This document shows, piece by piece, positions 35,848 through 44,261 of a DNA stretch of 52,489 bases. The notes under the pieces are model-generated. The model saw nothing but the letters and a program-made list of their open reading frames with translations. It was not told where the DNA came from and ran no database searches. Made by a program: the position numbers and the translations under genes. This stretch comes from Bacilli bacterium. GTDB lineage: Bacteria > Bacillota_I > Bacilli_A > RF39 > UBA660. Within the stretch, counting starts at the first letter, position 1. Every line of letters starts with the position of its first letter. Location: contig JAFSEX010000051.1 of the NCBI GenBank assembly GCA_017435465.1, positions 1-52,489 on the forward strand. The letters are read 5' to 3'.

Positions 35848-36639
35848 ATATAATTTTAATGCCTTTGGTATTGATATTTCTTCTTTATTATATTTTATAT
35901 CATTATTTTCTAAATATTCAGTATAAGGCAATAAATTTTGATAATAACTATTATTACAATTTTTAAAACTAAATTCAGGATATATTTGATTGTTATGTAA
36001 ATTTAATAATTTATTTTTATGTTTTAACAATAAACAATTTAATGCTAAATAATCATATTCAAGATATTCTGTACCCCCATGAAGTCCATGATAATACATT
36101 ATTTTGGCACCATTATTGAAAAGCATATATTTTTGTGGTACGTCATAATATATGCGCTGTTTATCATTTGAAAGCCCATAACAAAACTTTAACTTTCCTA
36201 CATAGAATTTATTTAATGGGAATTTATCATTGTTATACAATGGTTTATTAAAAATTGTATTTTTTTTAAATAAACTTTTAAATATTTTTAGTCCTTCTTT
36301 AATAGATAAATCCTCGGAAATATTATAGGCCGTTTTAGGTAATAATTTTTTTAAAGATACAAGATTATTTATATATTTAGAATTGTTATATAAATTTCCA
36401 TTATGTAAACAAACATAACCATTTTTATTTCTATAAAAAATTGTAAGAAAACTATCATACTTTATACTACTATTCCATGTATTTGGTTTTTCTAATATAA
36501 GAGGTAGTGCCCCACTTTGTTCTAAATCAATTTTTGTAAGCATTTCTTTTGGATTTTGTTTAAAATTTGAAACATTATCTAAAACTTGTGGTATATGTAA
36601 TTCTCCTATATAAAAATTATCTAAATCATATTTTGTCAT
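35839..36639 (-). CDS. Unknown protein with internal duplication
   Basis: 266 residues, soluble, rich in Asn, Tyr and Leu. Two halves repeat the same order: FYIGELHIPQVL ... FLTIFYRNKNGYVCLHNGNLY ... KKLLPKTAYN...SIKEGLKIFKSL, and FYVGKLKFCYGL ... LLKHKNKLLNLHNNQIY ... QNLLPYTEYL...SIPKALKLYKK. No family is recognised. ATG chosen with AAAGGA upstream. It stands alone between two terminators. Confidence 0.65.
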   Translation of the reverse strand: MTKYDLDNFYIGELHIPQVLDNVSNFKQNPKEMLTKIDLEQSGALPLILEKPNTWNSSIKYDSFLTIFYRNKNGYVCLHNGNLYNNSKYINNLVSLKKLLPKTAYNISEDLSIKEGLKIFKSLFKKNTIFNKPLYNNDKFPLNKFYVGKLKFCYGLSNDKQRIYYDVPQKYMLFNNGAKIMYYHGLHGGTEYLEYDYLALNCLLLKHKNKLLNLHNNQIYPEFSFKNCNNSYYQNLLPYTEYLENNDIKYNKEEISIPKALKLYKK

Positions 36640-36726
36640 TGTTGTCGTCCTTTCAATTAGTATTATATCAAAATACAAAAGAAAAGAAAAGAGTGTATTC
36701 TCCCTTCCCCCAATTCAATAATATTT

Positions 36727-36762
36727 AAAAAGTTAAGAAATATTCTACTTTCTTAACTTTTT
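36727..36762. terminator. Terminator of the rlmN-rpe operon
   Basis: Fourteen-bp stem AAAAAGTTAAGAAA/TTTCTTAACTTTTT; the rpe stop lies in the loop. It closes the operon. Confidence 0.8.
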
Positions 36763-37383
36763 GATTTGTTCTTCATAAAATTCATTATTTGTAATATAAC
36801 TACCGCTAACTAATATATTACATCCAGCATTTATACATAATTTTGATGTATTATCATTTATTCCACCGTCAACTTCAATTTGTACAACTAAGTTGTTTTC
36901 ATCAATATACTTTCTTAATTTTTTAATTTTAGCAATTGACGATTCAATAAATTTTTGTCCACCCAATCCTGGTTCTACACTCATTATTAATACTAAATCT
37001 ATTTTATCTAAAATATCAAATATTTCTTCTACATTAGTATTTGGTTTAATTGAGATACCAACTTTAATATTTAAACTTTTTATTAAATCAATATATTTTA
37101 AATAATCTTCTATCTCATAATGAATTGTAATATATTCTGGATTTAAATTTTTATAACTATTTATATAACCTTTAGGATTACTAACCATTAAATGTACATC
37201 TAATTTTTTAGTAGTATTTTTTTTAACTTCTAGCATTTCTTCATAAGAAAATGATTTATTTGGAACAAAATTTCCATCCATTATGTCTAAATGTATATAA
37301 TCTGTGCTTGTATTATCTAATTTCTTAATATTATCAATAAAATTATCTTTAATACTTAATATTGACGTTGATATTTGTACCAT
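36745..37383 (-). CDS. rpe: Ribulose-phosphate 3-epimerase
   Basis: 212 residues, TIM barrel. ISTSILSI, YIHLDIMDGNFVPN, LDVHLMV, SVEPGLGGQKF and EVDGGIN are the Rpe motifs with metal-binding His/Asp residues. It interconverts ribulose 5-phosphate and xylulose 5-phosphate, feeding the sedoheptulose 7-phosphate used by gmhA. ATG one base after rsgA stops, SD AAGGTG inside rsgA. Confidence 0.93.
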   Translation of the reverse strand: MVQISTSILSIKDNFIDNIKKLDNTSTDYIHLDIMDGNFVPNKSFSYEEMLEVKKNTTKKLDVHLMVSNPKGYINSYKNLNPEYITIHYEIEDYLKYIDLIKSLNIKVGISIKPNTNVEEIFDILDKIDLVLIMSVEPGLGGQKFIESSIAKIKKLRKYIDENNLVVQIEVDGGINDNTSKLCINAGCNILVSGSYITNNEFYEEQIKKLRK

Positions 37384-37384
37384 T

Positions 37385-38221
37385 TTATTCACCTTCTTTT
37401 ACAAAACGTTTATAGTTTTCATATCTACTTTCTAATATTTTATTCTCATTAACCAATTTTTTCACATAACATTCTTTTTCATTTATATGTGAACAATTTT
37501 TATATTCGCAATTTTCACCATGTTTTTTAATTTCAACAAAAGTATTAGATAATTCATCTTTTGGAATTTCTTTTAAATCAAATGATGAAAAACCTGGAGT
37601 ATCTGCGACTAATCCTTTAAATAAATTAAATAATTCTACATGTCTTGTAGTATGTTTACCACGATTTAGGGCATTAGATATTTCTCCAGTTTTAAGTTTT
37701 AAATTTTTATCTAATTTATTTAATAATGTTGATTTTCCTGCACCACTTTGTCCAGCAAATACAGTTAATTTATTTTTAAATACTTTTTTAATTTTTCTTA
37801 TTTCCGTATTAAAAAATATTTTATATCCAATTTTTTTATAATATTTTATAATATTTTTAATATCTTTTTTTTCTTCTTTGTTTAACAAATCCATTTTAGT
37901 AAAACAAATTATTGGTGTAATGTTATTATATTCTAACATTGATATCATTTTATCTAGTAGGTTTGCTGAAAAATCAGGTTTTTTAACACTTGTTATTATC
38001 ATTACTTGATCAATATTTGCAAGTGGTGGTCTAACTAACGAATTATTTCTTTCCTTAATTTCATTTATTATTTTTTTATCTATATCTATAACAACCAAAT
38101 CCCCAACTAGAGGAGTAATTTTGTTATTTCTAAATACTCCTCTAGCTTTACATTCGTATATATTATCTTTAGTTTCTACAGTGTATAAATCACTTAGTAA
38201 CTTTATTATTCTACCTTGCAT
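37385..38221 (-). CDS. rsgA: Ribosome small-subunit biogenesis GTPase RsgA
   Basis: 278 residues. N-terminal OB fold, then a circularly permuted GTPase (G4 FTKMD before G1 GQSGAGKSTLL, then DTPGFSSF) and the zinc finger CEYKNCSHINEKEC. It matures the 30S subunit. In Bacillota the gene sits after prkC, as here; it overlaps the prkC stop by one base. Confidence 0.95.
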   Translation of the reverse strand: MQGRIIKLLSDLYTVETKDNIYECKARGVFRNNKITPLVGDLVVIDIDKKIINEIKERNNSLVRPPLANIDQVMIITSVKKPDFSANLLDKMISMLEYNNITPIICFTKMDLLNKEEKKDIKNIIKYYKKIGYKIFFNTEIRKIKKVFKNKLTVFAGQSGAGKSTLLNKLDKNLKLKTGEISNALNRGKHTTRHVELFNLFKGLVADTPGFSSFDLKEIPKDELSNTFVEIKKHGENCEYKNCSHINEKECYVKKLVNENKILESRYENYKRFVKEGE

Positions 38222-40065
38222 TAGTTACCTTCTTTTGTAGTATCACTAGTTGTATCTGTATTAGGTTTGGTTGTATCTTCTTTATCTTTTTCATTATCTT
38301 TATTTGAATTTTTATCATCTTCTGGCTCTATAATATTTTCATTTTGATCATCTGTTGGATTTTGAATTTCTTCGGGTGCTTTCGCAATTGTAACTGAGAA
38401 TGTTACATTTTCTTTAATTGCAGTACCTGCTCTTCTACTTTGCCATATTACTGTTCCGACATCGGCAGTTGATGATTCTTTTTCAGAAACTTCTAATTGT
38501 AAGTTATATTCACTTGCAAATTCTCTTACCTCTTCTTCCGTCCATTTTTCTCCTACCATATCTGGATATAAATTCATATTTGGAATATATAATGTAACTG
38601 TTGAACCTTTTGATACTTTACTTCCAGCCACTGGATTTTGTTCTAAAATAATATTTTCTTTATCATCTGTTAAATCTTCTATATCTCTTTTTTCAACTAA
38701 TACATTAAGTCCTAAGATATCTTCTAATCTAACTTTAACTTCTAAATAATTTTGTCCAACATAATCTTCCATTTCAATATCTTCTGTACCAACAGACTCA
38801 TAAAGTGTTATTTTAGTTCCTTTTTTAACACTTCTTCCTATTGCAGGTGAAGTTTTAACAATCTTACCCACTTCTATTTCTTCACTTTCAATCTTTTCAG
38901 TTTCAAGCTTAACTTTTAGACCATTTTCTTTTAAGATTTCTTCAGCTTCTACTATTGTTAAATCTGATACATCTGGTATTTTTACTTCTTTATTATTGCT
39001 TTTTGTAACAAATAAGAATATGCTTGCTCCTATAATTATTAATCCAATAATTACACATGAAAGGATGATTGCTAACTTATTTTTCTTTTTTTCTTTTTTA
39101 TCTTCATCATCTTCAATTTTAGTTGCAACTTCACTAGATTTTTCATCTTGTTTATTAACATCCTCTATTTTTTCCATGATTTTTGTATCATCTAAATCAT
39201 TTTCTGGGTATTTATATACATATCTTTTTTCATCTTTTCTATCTTCATCTAAAGCTGTTTTTAAATCTTCATACATACTTCTAACATCTTTATATCTATT
39301 TTTAGGATTTTTAGCAGTAGCTTTAAGTAAGATATTTTCTAATGTTTGTGGAATATCAGGATTTATTAGTGTTATATCTGGTAATGGTTCTTTCATTTGT
39401 TTTAAAGCAATTTCAACAGCATTCTCACCCTTAAATGGAATTGAACCAGTTAATAATTCATACATTAAAATTCCTAATGAATATATATCACTTTTAACAC
39501 TTGAACCTTTTCCACTTGCTTGTTCTGGTGGAAGATAATGTACTGAACCCATTACTGAATTTGTTTGTGTAAGCTGTGTTGCATTTATTGCCATCGCAAT
39601 ACCAAAATCAGTAATTTTTACTAATCCATTTTCCATTATCATTATATTTTGTGGTTTTATATCTCTATGAATTATATATGAATCATGAGCATGTGCAAGT
39701 CCATCAGTTAATTGTAACATAATATCGATTACTTCATTTATAGTTAATGTTCCACGTCTTTTAATTAATTGTTTTAATGTTTTACCATCAACATATTCCA
39801 TAACAATATAATATTGTCCTTCATCTTCCCCAACATCATACATTTCAACAATGTTTGGATGAGAAAGACTACTTGCAGATAGTGCTTCTCTTTGGAAACG
39901 TCTTACAAACTTTTCATCATTTGATAAATCTCCTCTTAATACTTTTAAGGCAACGTTTCTATCTAAAATTGTATCGTATGCAAGATATACGTTTGCCATA
40001 CCACCTTCACCAATTGTTTTAATGATTTGATATCTATCATTAATTTTTTGCCCCTTTATCATCAT
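38221..40065 (-). CDS. prkC: PASTA-domain serine/threonine protein kinase
   Basis: 614 residues. Kinase domain about 11-275 (GEGGMANVYLA, VALKVLRG, IIHRDIKPQNIM, ITDFGIA), an acidic linker, one membrane helix about 333-356, and three extracellular PASTA repeats, then a Glu/Asp/Thr/Lys-rich tail (ENIIEPEDDKNSNKD). It senses muropeptides or lipid II and phosphorylates cytoplasmic targets. ATGA overlap with its phosphatase partner upstream. The low-complexity C-terminal tail is unusual in length. Confidence 0.95.
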   Translation of the reverse strand: MMIKGQKINDRYQIIKTIGEGGMANVYLAYDTILDRNVALKVLRGDLSNDEKFVRRFQREALSASSLSHPNIVEMYDVGEDEGQYYIVMEYVDGKTLKQLIKRRGTLTINEVIDIMLQLTDGLAHAHDSYIIHRDIKPQNIMIMENGLVKITDFGIAMAINATQLTQTNSVMGSVHYLPPEQASGKGSSVKSDIYSLGILMYELLTGSIPFKGENAVEIALKQMKEPLPDITLINPDIPQTLENILLKATAKNPKNRYKDVRSMYEDLKTALDEDRKDEKRYVYKYPENDLDDTKIMEKIEDVNKQDEKSSEVATKIEDDEDKKEKKKNKLAIILSCVIIGLIIIGASIFLFVTKSNNKEVKIPDVSDLTIVEAEEILKENGLKVKLETEKIESEEIEVGKIVKTSPAIGRSVKKGTKITLYESVGTEDIEMEDYVGQNYLEVKVRLEDILGLNVLVEKRDIEDLTDDKENIILEQNPVAGSKVSKGSTVTLYIPNMNLYPDMVGEKWTEEEVREFASEYNLQLEVSEKESSTADVGTVIWQSRRAGTAIKENVTFSVTIAKAPEEIQNPTDDQNENIIEPEDDKNSNKDNEKDKEDTTKPNTDTTSDTTKEGN

Positions 40066-40808
40066 TCTACGTCACCACTTTCATTTTCCAAATACGCTAT
40101 TGAAATGTTATCAAGCCCTCCACGTGCATTACTTTTTCTAATTAATTTTATTACTTTATCTTCTATTTCTAATTCTTCATCTAATAATACTTTTTCTATT
40201 TGTTCATATGTAAGCATATTAGTAAGTCCATCACTACATAATAAAATTGCATCCAATGATGTATCAACATCAAATATATCTAATTCTACAATTTCATTTG
40301 CTCCTAAAGCTTTCATTAACACATTTTTCTTTGGATGATGTTTTGCTTCTTCTTCAGTCAATTCACCAGATTTAACTAGTAAATTAACTAATGTATGATC
40401 TTGTGTAACTTTTGTTAATTTATTATCTTTTAATACAAATCCCGAACTATCTCCAATATTTCCAATTAATATAAATTCATTAGTTAAAAGTGCGGTAACC
40501 AAAGTTGTACCCATACCTACACTTTCAGGATGTTCATTTGTATATTTGAAGATTAAAGCATTTACTTCATTAACGCTATCTTTAAGCCAATTAATCGCAT
40601 CTTGTTTATTTCCAACACTTGAAATATCTGAAAATCTTTTTCCTAAATGTGATATAGCAATTGATGATGCGACTTCTCCAGCTTTATGTCCGCCCATTCC
40701 ATCAGCAACAGCCATCAATATTTCTCCATTTTTATTTTTAACTATTGTTACACTATCTTCGTTGTGATCTCTTACTTTACCAGAATCAGTTAAATAAAAG
40801 CTCTTCAT
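40062..40808 (-). CDS. prpC: PP2C-type protein phosphatase
   Basis: 248 residues. TDSGKVRDHNEDSV, VADGMGGHKAGE and the late GGLDNISIAYLE are the metal-binding Asp motifs of the PP2C/Stp family. It reverses PrkC phosphorylation. SD GAGGAGG overlaps the rlmN stop. Confidence 0.95.
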   Translation of the reverse strand: MKSFYLTDSGKVRDHNEDSVTIVKNKNGEILMAVADGMGGHKAGEVASSIAISHLGKRFSDISSVGNKQDAINWLKDSVNEVNALIFKYTNEHPESVGMGTTLVTALLTNEFILIGNIGDSSGFVLKDNKLTKVTQDHTLVNLLVKSGELTEEEAKHHPKKNVLMKALGANEIVELDIFDVDTSLDAILLCSDGLTNMLTYEQIEKVLLDEELEIEDKVIKLIRKSNARGGLDNISIAYLENESGDVE

Positions 40809-40809
40809 A

Positions 40810-41832
40810 CTATTCCTCCTCATGTTTACTCCTTAATTGACCACATGCTGCATCAATTAAGGAACCAAATTCTCTTCTTACGGTTACGTTTATACCATTC
40901 TTCTTTAGTATATCATAAAACTCAACAATTTTTTCATTTTTAGTTCGTTTATATTCAATATTATTTGTTTCATTATAAGGTATCATATTAACATATGCAT
41001 TTAATCCTTTTAGCAAAATAGATAATTCTTTTGCACATTCCTTAGAATCATTAATTCCTTCTAACATAATATATTCAAAAGTTACTCTTCTATTAGTCTT
41101 TTTTATATATTCTTTTATAACTCCAATTAATTCACTAATATTATATCTTTTATTTATAGGCATTATTTTATTTCTAATTTCATCATTAGGTGCATGAAAT
41201 GAAATAGCCAAATTAACTTGTAAATTTTCATTCATAAATTTTCTAATTTTATCTACAAGTCCACAAGTAGATATTGTAATATGTCTAGCACCTAATTCTA
41301 AACCCTTTGGATTATTAATAATTCTAATAAATTTTAATACATTATCGTAATTATCAAATGGTTCACCTATTCCCATTAAAACCACATGACTAATTCTAAG
41401 TTTTTCAACATCTTCAATGACTAATATTTGTTGTACCATTTCGTAAGTTTCAAGATTTCTTTTTTTCTTTAATCTACCACTTTCACAAAATTTACAACCC
41501 ATATTACAACCAACTTGAGTAGATATACATAAACTATTTCCATAATTATGTATCATTAATACAGCTTCAATATAATTTCCATCTTCAAGTTTAAATAGAT
41601 ATTTTTTTACATCCTTACCATTTTTAATATCTACTATCTCAATTTTATCAAATTTAAAATTATTTTCAATATTCTTTAAAGTATCTTTCTTAATATTTGT
41701 CATTTCATCTATACATTTTACTCTTTTTTTGTATAGCCAATCAAATATTTGTAAAGCTTTAAACTTTTTTTCACCAATACTTAAAAAATATTCTTCTAAT
41801 TCATCTAAAGTATAATTATATATATTGTTCAT
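40810..41832 (-). CDS. rlmN: 23S rRNA (adenine-C2)-methyltransferase RlmN
   Basis: 340 residues, radical SAM. The cluster motif is CNMGCKFC (CxxxCxxC). STQVG and GIGEPFDNYDNV follow, with the two catalytic Cys (about residue 115 region and the near C-terminal DAACGQL). It methylates A2503 of 23S rRNA and some tRNAs. First gene of a five-gene run. SD GGGAAGTGA. Confidence 0.93.
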   Translation of the reverse strand: MNNIYNYTLDELEEYFLSIGEKKFKALQIFDWLYKKRVKCIDEMTNIKKDTLKNIENNFKFDKIEIVDIKNGKDVKKYLFKLEDGNYIEAVLMIHNYGNSLCISTQVGCNMGCKFCESGRLKKKRNLETYEMVQQILVIEDVEKLRISHVVLMGIGEPFDNYDNVLKFIRIINNPKGLELGARHITISTCGLVDKIRKFMNENLQVNLAISFHAPNDEIRNKIMPINKRYNISELIGVIKEYIKKTNRRVTFEYIMLEGINDSKECAKELSILLKGLNAYVNMIPYNETNNIEYKRTKNEKIVEFYDILKKNGINVTVRREFGSLIDAACGQLRSKHEEE

Positions 41833-41853
41833 GAGTTCACTTCCCTAAGAATA

Positions 41854-41859
41854 ATTATA
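41854..41859 (-). promoter_or_regulatory. Extended -10 of the rlmN operon
   Basis: Minus strand TGGTATAAT with no convincing -35; the region upstream is the terminator of the neighbouring surface gene. Confidence 0.5.
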
Positions 41860-41873
41860 CCAAAAAATAGAAA

Positions 41874-41894
41874 AACTGAACATATAGTTCAGTT
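41874..41894. terminator. Terminator of the surface-protein gene
   Basis: AACTGAAC/GTTCAGTT with a 5-base loop and a U-tract on the minus strand. Confidence 0.75.
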
Positions 41895-41900
41895 AATAAA

Positions 41901-43280
41901 TTATGGTTTATAGATAACATCTACATTAGTCGTACCATTATAGTTCCATGGAAATACAAAAAGGTCTTCCCCACTACCATCAAAATATCCTGTGCGATTT
42001 TCATTATTCCATGCTGGTGCTTCACTTTTTCCTAATACTATAATTTCTGTTAAATTTTTATTAGTATAAAATGCATATTCCTCAATTGTATCAACACTTT
42101 CTGGGATTACTACTGTAGTTAATTGATTGTCAGAAAATGCACCAGAACCAATAGAAGTAACACTATTTGGTATTGTTACACTTGTTAATTGATTATTTTC
42201 AAATGCACTATTTCCAATAGAAGTAACACTATTTGGGATTACTACACTTGTTAATTGATTCCCAGAAAATGCTTCTTCACCAATAGAAGTAACACTATTT
42301 GGTATTGATAAACTACTTAACTTATTATACATAAATGTTCCACCATCACCAATAGAAGTAACACTATTTGGAATAAATATACTTGTTAATTGATTTGACA
42401 TAAATGACGTTAATCCAATTTTAGTAACAGTATTTGGTATAACTACACTTGTTAATAAATTAGTTCTTGTTATCTCTATTGGTAACGAGCTACCATCGCC
42501 GTAATCAATGTATATTCCCGGATGAAAACTATCACCAATTTCAGTAACAGTAACCCCATTAACTACTGGGGGAATTATAATATCTCCACCTGGACCGTTA
42601 TATGCAGTTAAAACTCCTGCTTCTGATACTGTAAAATCACTTTCAGGACTTGTCCAGTATTCTTCTCCTGTTGCTGTTATTGTTGCTTTAAATTCTTCTC
42701 CCATCATCACACTTTGATTTAAGTGTGTTTCTTCTATCCAGATATATAGATTGTATTCTTTTTCATCATATGTTGTTACACCATCTTCTGTTACTGGTGC
42801 TTCAAATACTTGGTATGGTGCGATATCCATACTATTTCCTTCAATTAGGAATGTTCCATTACTAACATTCTTTTCTATATTATTTGTTTTATCTGTTACT
42901 TCATATAATGACCATACAAAGTCATATCTTCTAAGATCATCTGGTAATGTCATATTTTCTAGTGATAGATGTACATACATCTTTTTATCTCCTAGATTTT
43001 TGATTGTAAAGTTTTTTGTTACTGCTTTTCCTACTGTAGTTACTTTTCCTGTTTCATCTTGTGTTGGTAGGGCTGTTTCTCTAATTAGTGGTGATATACC
43101 ACTTGCATTTGCGATTGGGGATCCATCTGCATAATCTATATCTAGATTTGCAGTTGTAACAGTTTGTTCTTCACTACTATCTTGCGCCATAAAGTACGCA
43201 AAACTTATTCCTAGTGCTAGTGCTAGTACTACTACTAATGATGCGATCGCTGTTGTTGTTTTGTTTTTTCTTTCATTCAT
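41901..43280 (-). CDS. Surface protein: TasA/camelysin-like N-terminus with BspA-type leucine-rich repeats
   Basis: 459 residues. Signal/anchor helix about 8-33 (TTTAIASLVVVLALALGISF), then a beta domain of about 170 residues like SipW-processed TasA/camelysin proteins (YFMAQDSSEEQTVTTANLDI). From about 240 come BspA-type (LRR_5) repeats of the form IPNSVTSIG-x-x-AF-x-x-NQLTSV. Four are near identical at DNA level, spaced 66-69 bases (starts near 42148, 42214, 42280, 42349). It is probably a secreted adhesin or matrix protein. G+C is visibly higher than in neighbours. ATG chosen ten bases after AGGAGGAG. No sipW gene is in the window. Confidence 0.78.
   Translation of the reverse strand: MNERKNKTTTAIASLVVVLALALGISFAYFMAQDSSEEQTVTTANLDIDYADGSPIANASGISPLIRETALPTQDETGKVTTVGKAVTKNFTIKNLGDKKMYVHLSLENMTLPDDLRRYDFVWSLYEVTDKTNNIEKNVSNGTFLIEGNSMDIAPYQVFEAPVTEDGVTTYDEKEYNLYIWIEETHLNQSVMMGEEFKATITATGEEYWTSPESDFTVSEAGVLTAYNGPGGDIIIPPVVNGVTVTEIGDSFHPGIYIDYGDGSSLPIEITRTNLLTSVVIPNTVTKIGLTSFMSNQLTSIFIPNSVTSIGDGGTFMYNKLSSLSIPNSVTSIGEEAFSGNQLTSVVIPNSVTSIGNSAFENNQLTSVTIPNSVTSIGSGAFSDNQLTTVVIPESVDTIEEYAFYTNKNLTEIIVLGKSEAPAWNNENRTGYFDGSGEDLFVFPWNYNGTTNVDVIYKP
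42148..42440. repeat. Tandem 66-69 bp coding repeats
   Basis: Four copies of a 23-base identical core, beginning CCAATAGAAGTAACAC on the + strand, at 42148, 42214, 42280 and 42349. They encode leucine-rich repeats and could gain or lose units by recombination. Confidence 0.85.
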
Positions 43281-43398
43281 ATTATACACTCTCCTCCTAC
43301 TTCCTATTATGGATATTTTTTATAATATTATTATATAATAGTTTTTAATAATATTATTGTGGTAATTTTTACCATCTATCCACAATTATCAATATTAG

Positions 43399-43427
43399 TA
43401 TATAATATTTTTCCCCCCCCGAGTCAA
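43399..43427 (-). promoter_or_regulatory. Putative phase-variable promoter with a G8 spacer tract
   Basis: Minus strand TTGACT (complement 43422-43427), then a spacer containing eight consecutive G (43413-43420), then TATATA at 17 bases (complement 43399-43404) or TATACT at 19 (complement 43397-43402). The leader to the ATG would be about 110 bases. It contains a nested hairpin (TTGTGG...GGTAA/TTACC...CCACAA, about 43361-43386). The 43428-43562 remainder holds an ACTTTAC/GTAAAGT inverted repeat (about 43462-43483) and no gene. Confidence 0.5.
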
Positions 43428-43562
43428 GAAAAAGTTTTCAACAGGTGTCTAGTAGAGTTATACTTTACATGTAGTGGTAAAGTAAAAGTAGACAACACAG
43501 GGGGATTTAATTTTCGCAGTTGTTGTGGTAAAATATATAAAATTTTTATGCCGAGAAAACTT

Positions 43563-44261
43563 TTAGTTTATCAAAATATTTTCCAATTTTTTTATTTTCT
43601 CATTGTCCATTGAAGGAACATTGATAAGTTTGTATGGAATATTCAATTTTTCATATTTATTAACACCCATAGTATGATATGGAAGTAATTCCACCTTTTC
43701 CACATTTTTAATTGGTTCAATAAATTTTTTTAATTCCATAATATATTTTTCATTATCATTAATACCAGGAATAATAACTTGTCTTAACCATAACTTTTTA
43801 TTTTTCTTTTGGCATATACCTAAAAACTCTAAAAAGTTATCTATTTTTGTACCTGTTATTTGTTCATATCCTTCAGGTGTAATATGCTTTATATCTAAGA
43901 TTACTAAATCAACATAATTTAGTAATTCTAAATAATTACTACCAATGCCTGAAGTATCTAAACAAATATTTATATTTTCATTTTTTAACAATTTACAACA
44001 TTCTAATAAAAACTTAGTTTGACCTAAAGGTTCACCACCTGAAAAAGTAACTCCTCCATCATTTCCATAATATGGTTTATATCTTTTTATTTTCTCGACT
44101 AATTCAAAAGGTGTATATTTCATTCCTCCTTTAAAACTCCAAGTTTCAGGATTATGACAAAATATGCACCTTAATGGACAGCCTTGCATAAATACAACTG
44201 TACGTATTCCAGGTCCATCAACTAGACCCATACTTTCAATTTTATTTATATAACCTATCAT
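43563..44261 (-). CDS. pflA: Pyruvate formate-lyase activating enzyme
   Basis: 232 residues, radical SAM. Cluster motif CPLRCIFCHNPET and glycine-rich TFSGGEPLGQ. It installs the glycyl radical on PflB anaerobically. It overlaps the pflB stop (TAATG), so the two are coupled. Confidence 0.95.
   Translation of the reverse strand: MIGYINKIESMGLVDGPGIRTVVFMQGCPLRCIFCHNPETWSFKGGMKYTPFELVEKIKRYKPYYGNDGGVTFSGGEPLGQTKFLLECCKLLKNENINICLDTSGIGSNYLELLNYVDLVILDIKHITPEGYEQITGTKIDNFLEFLGICQKKNKKLWLRQVIIPGINDNEKYIMELKKFIEPIKNVEKVELLPYHTMGVNKYEKLNIPYKLINVPSMDNEKIKKLENILIN

Noticed and set aside
42148-42440. Regular repeats that could suggest a CRISPR array
   Set aside because: They are in frame within a leucine-rich-repeat protein, and the intervening segments are also similar and coding. 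No cas genes nearby.
43359-43613. An 84-codon + strand frame upstream of the surface gene
   Set aside because: It overlaps the end of pflA on the other strand, has no SD and contains the poly-C tract; no protein-like pattern.
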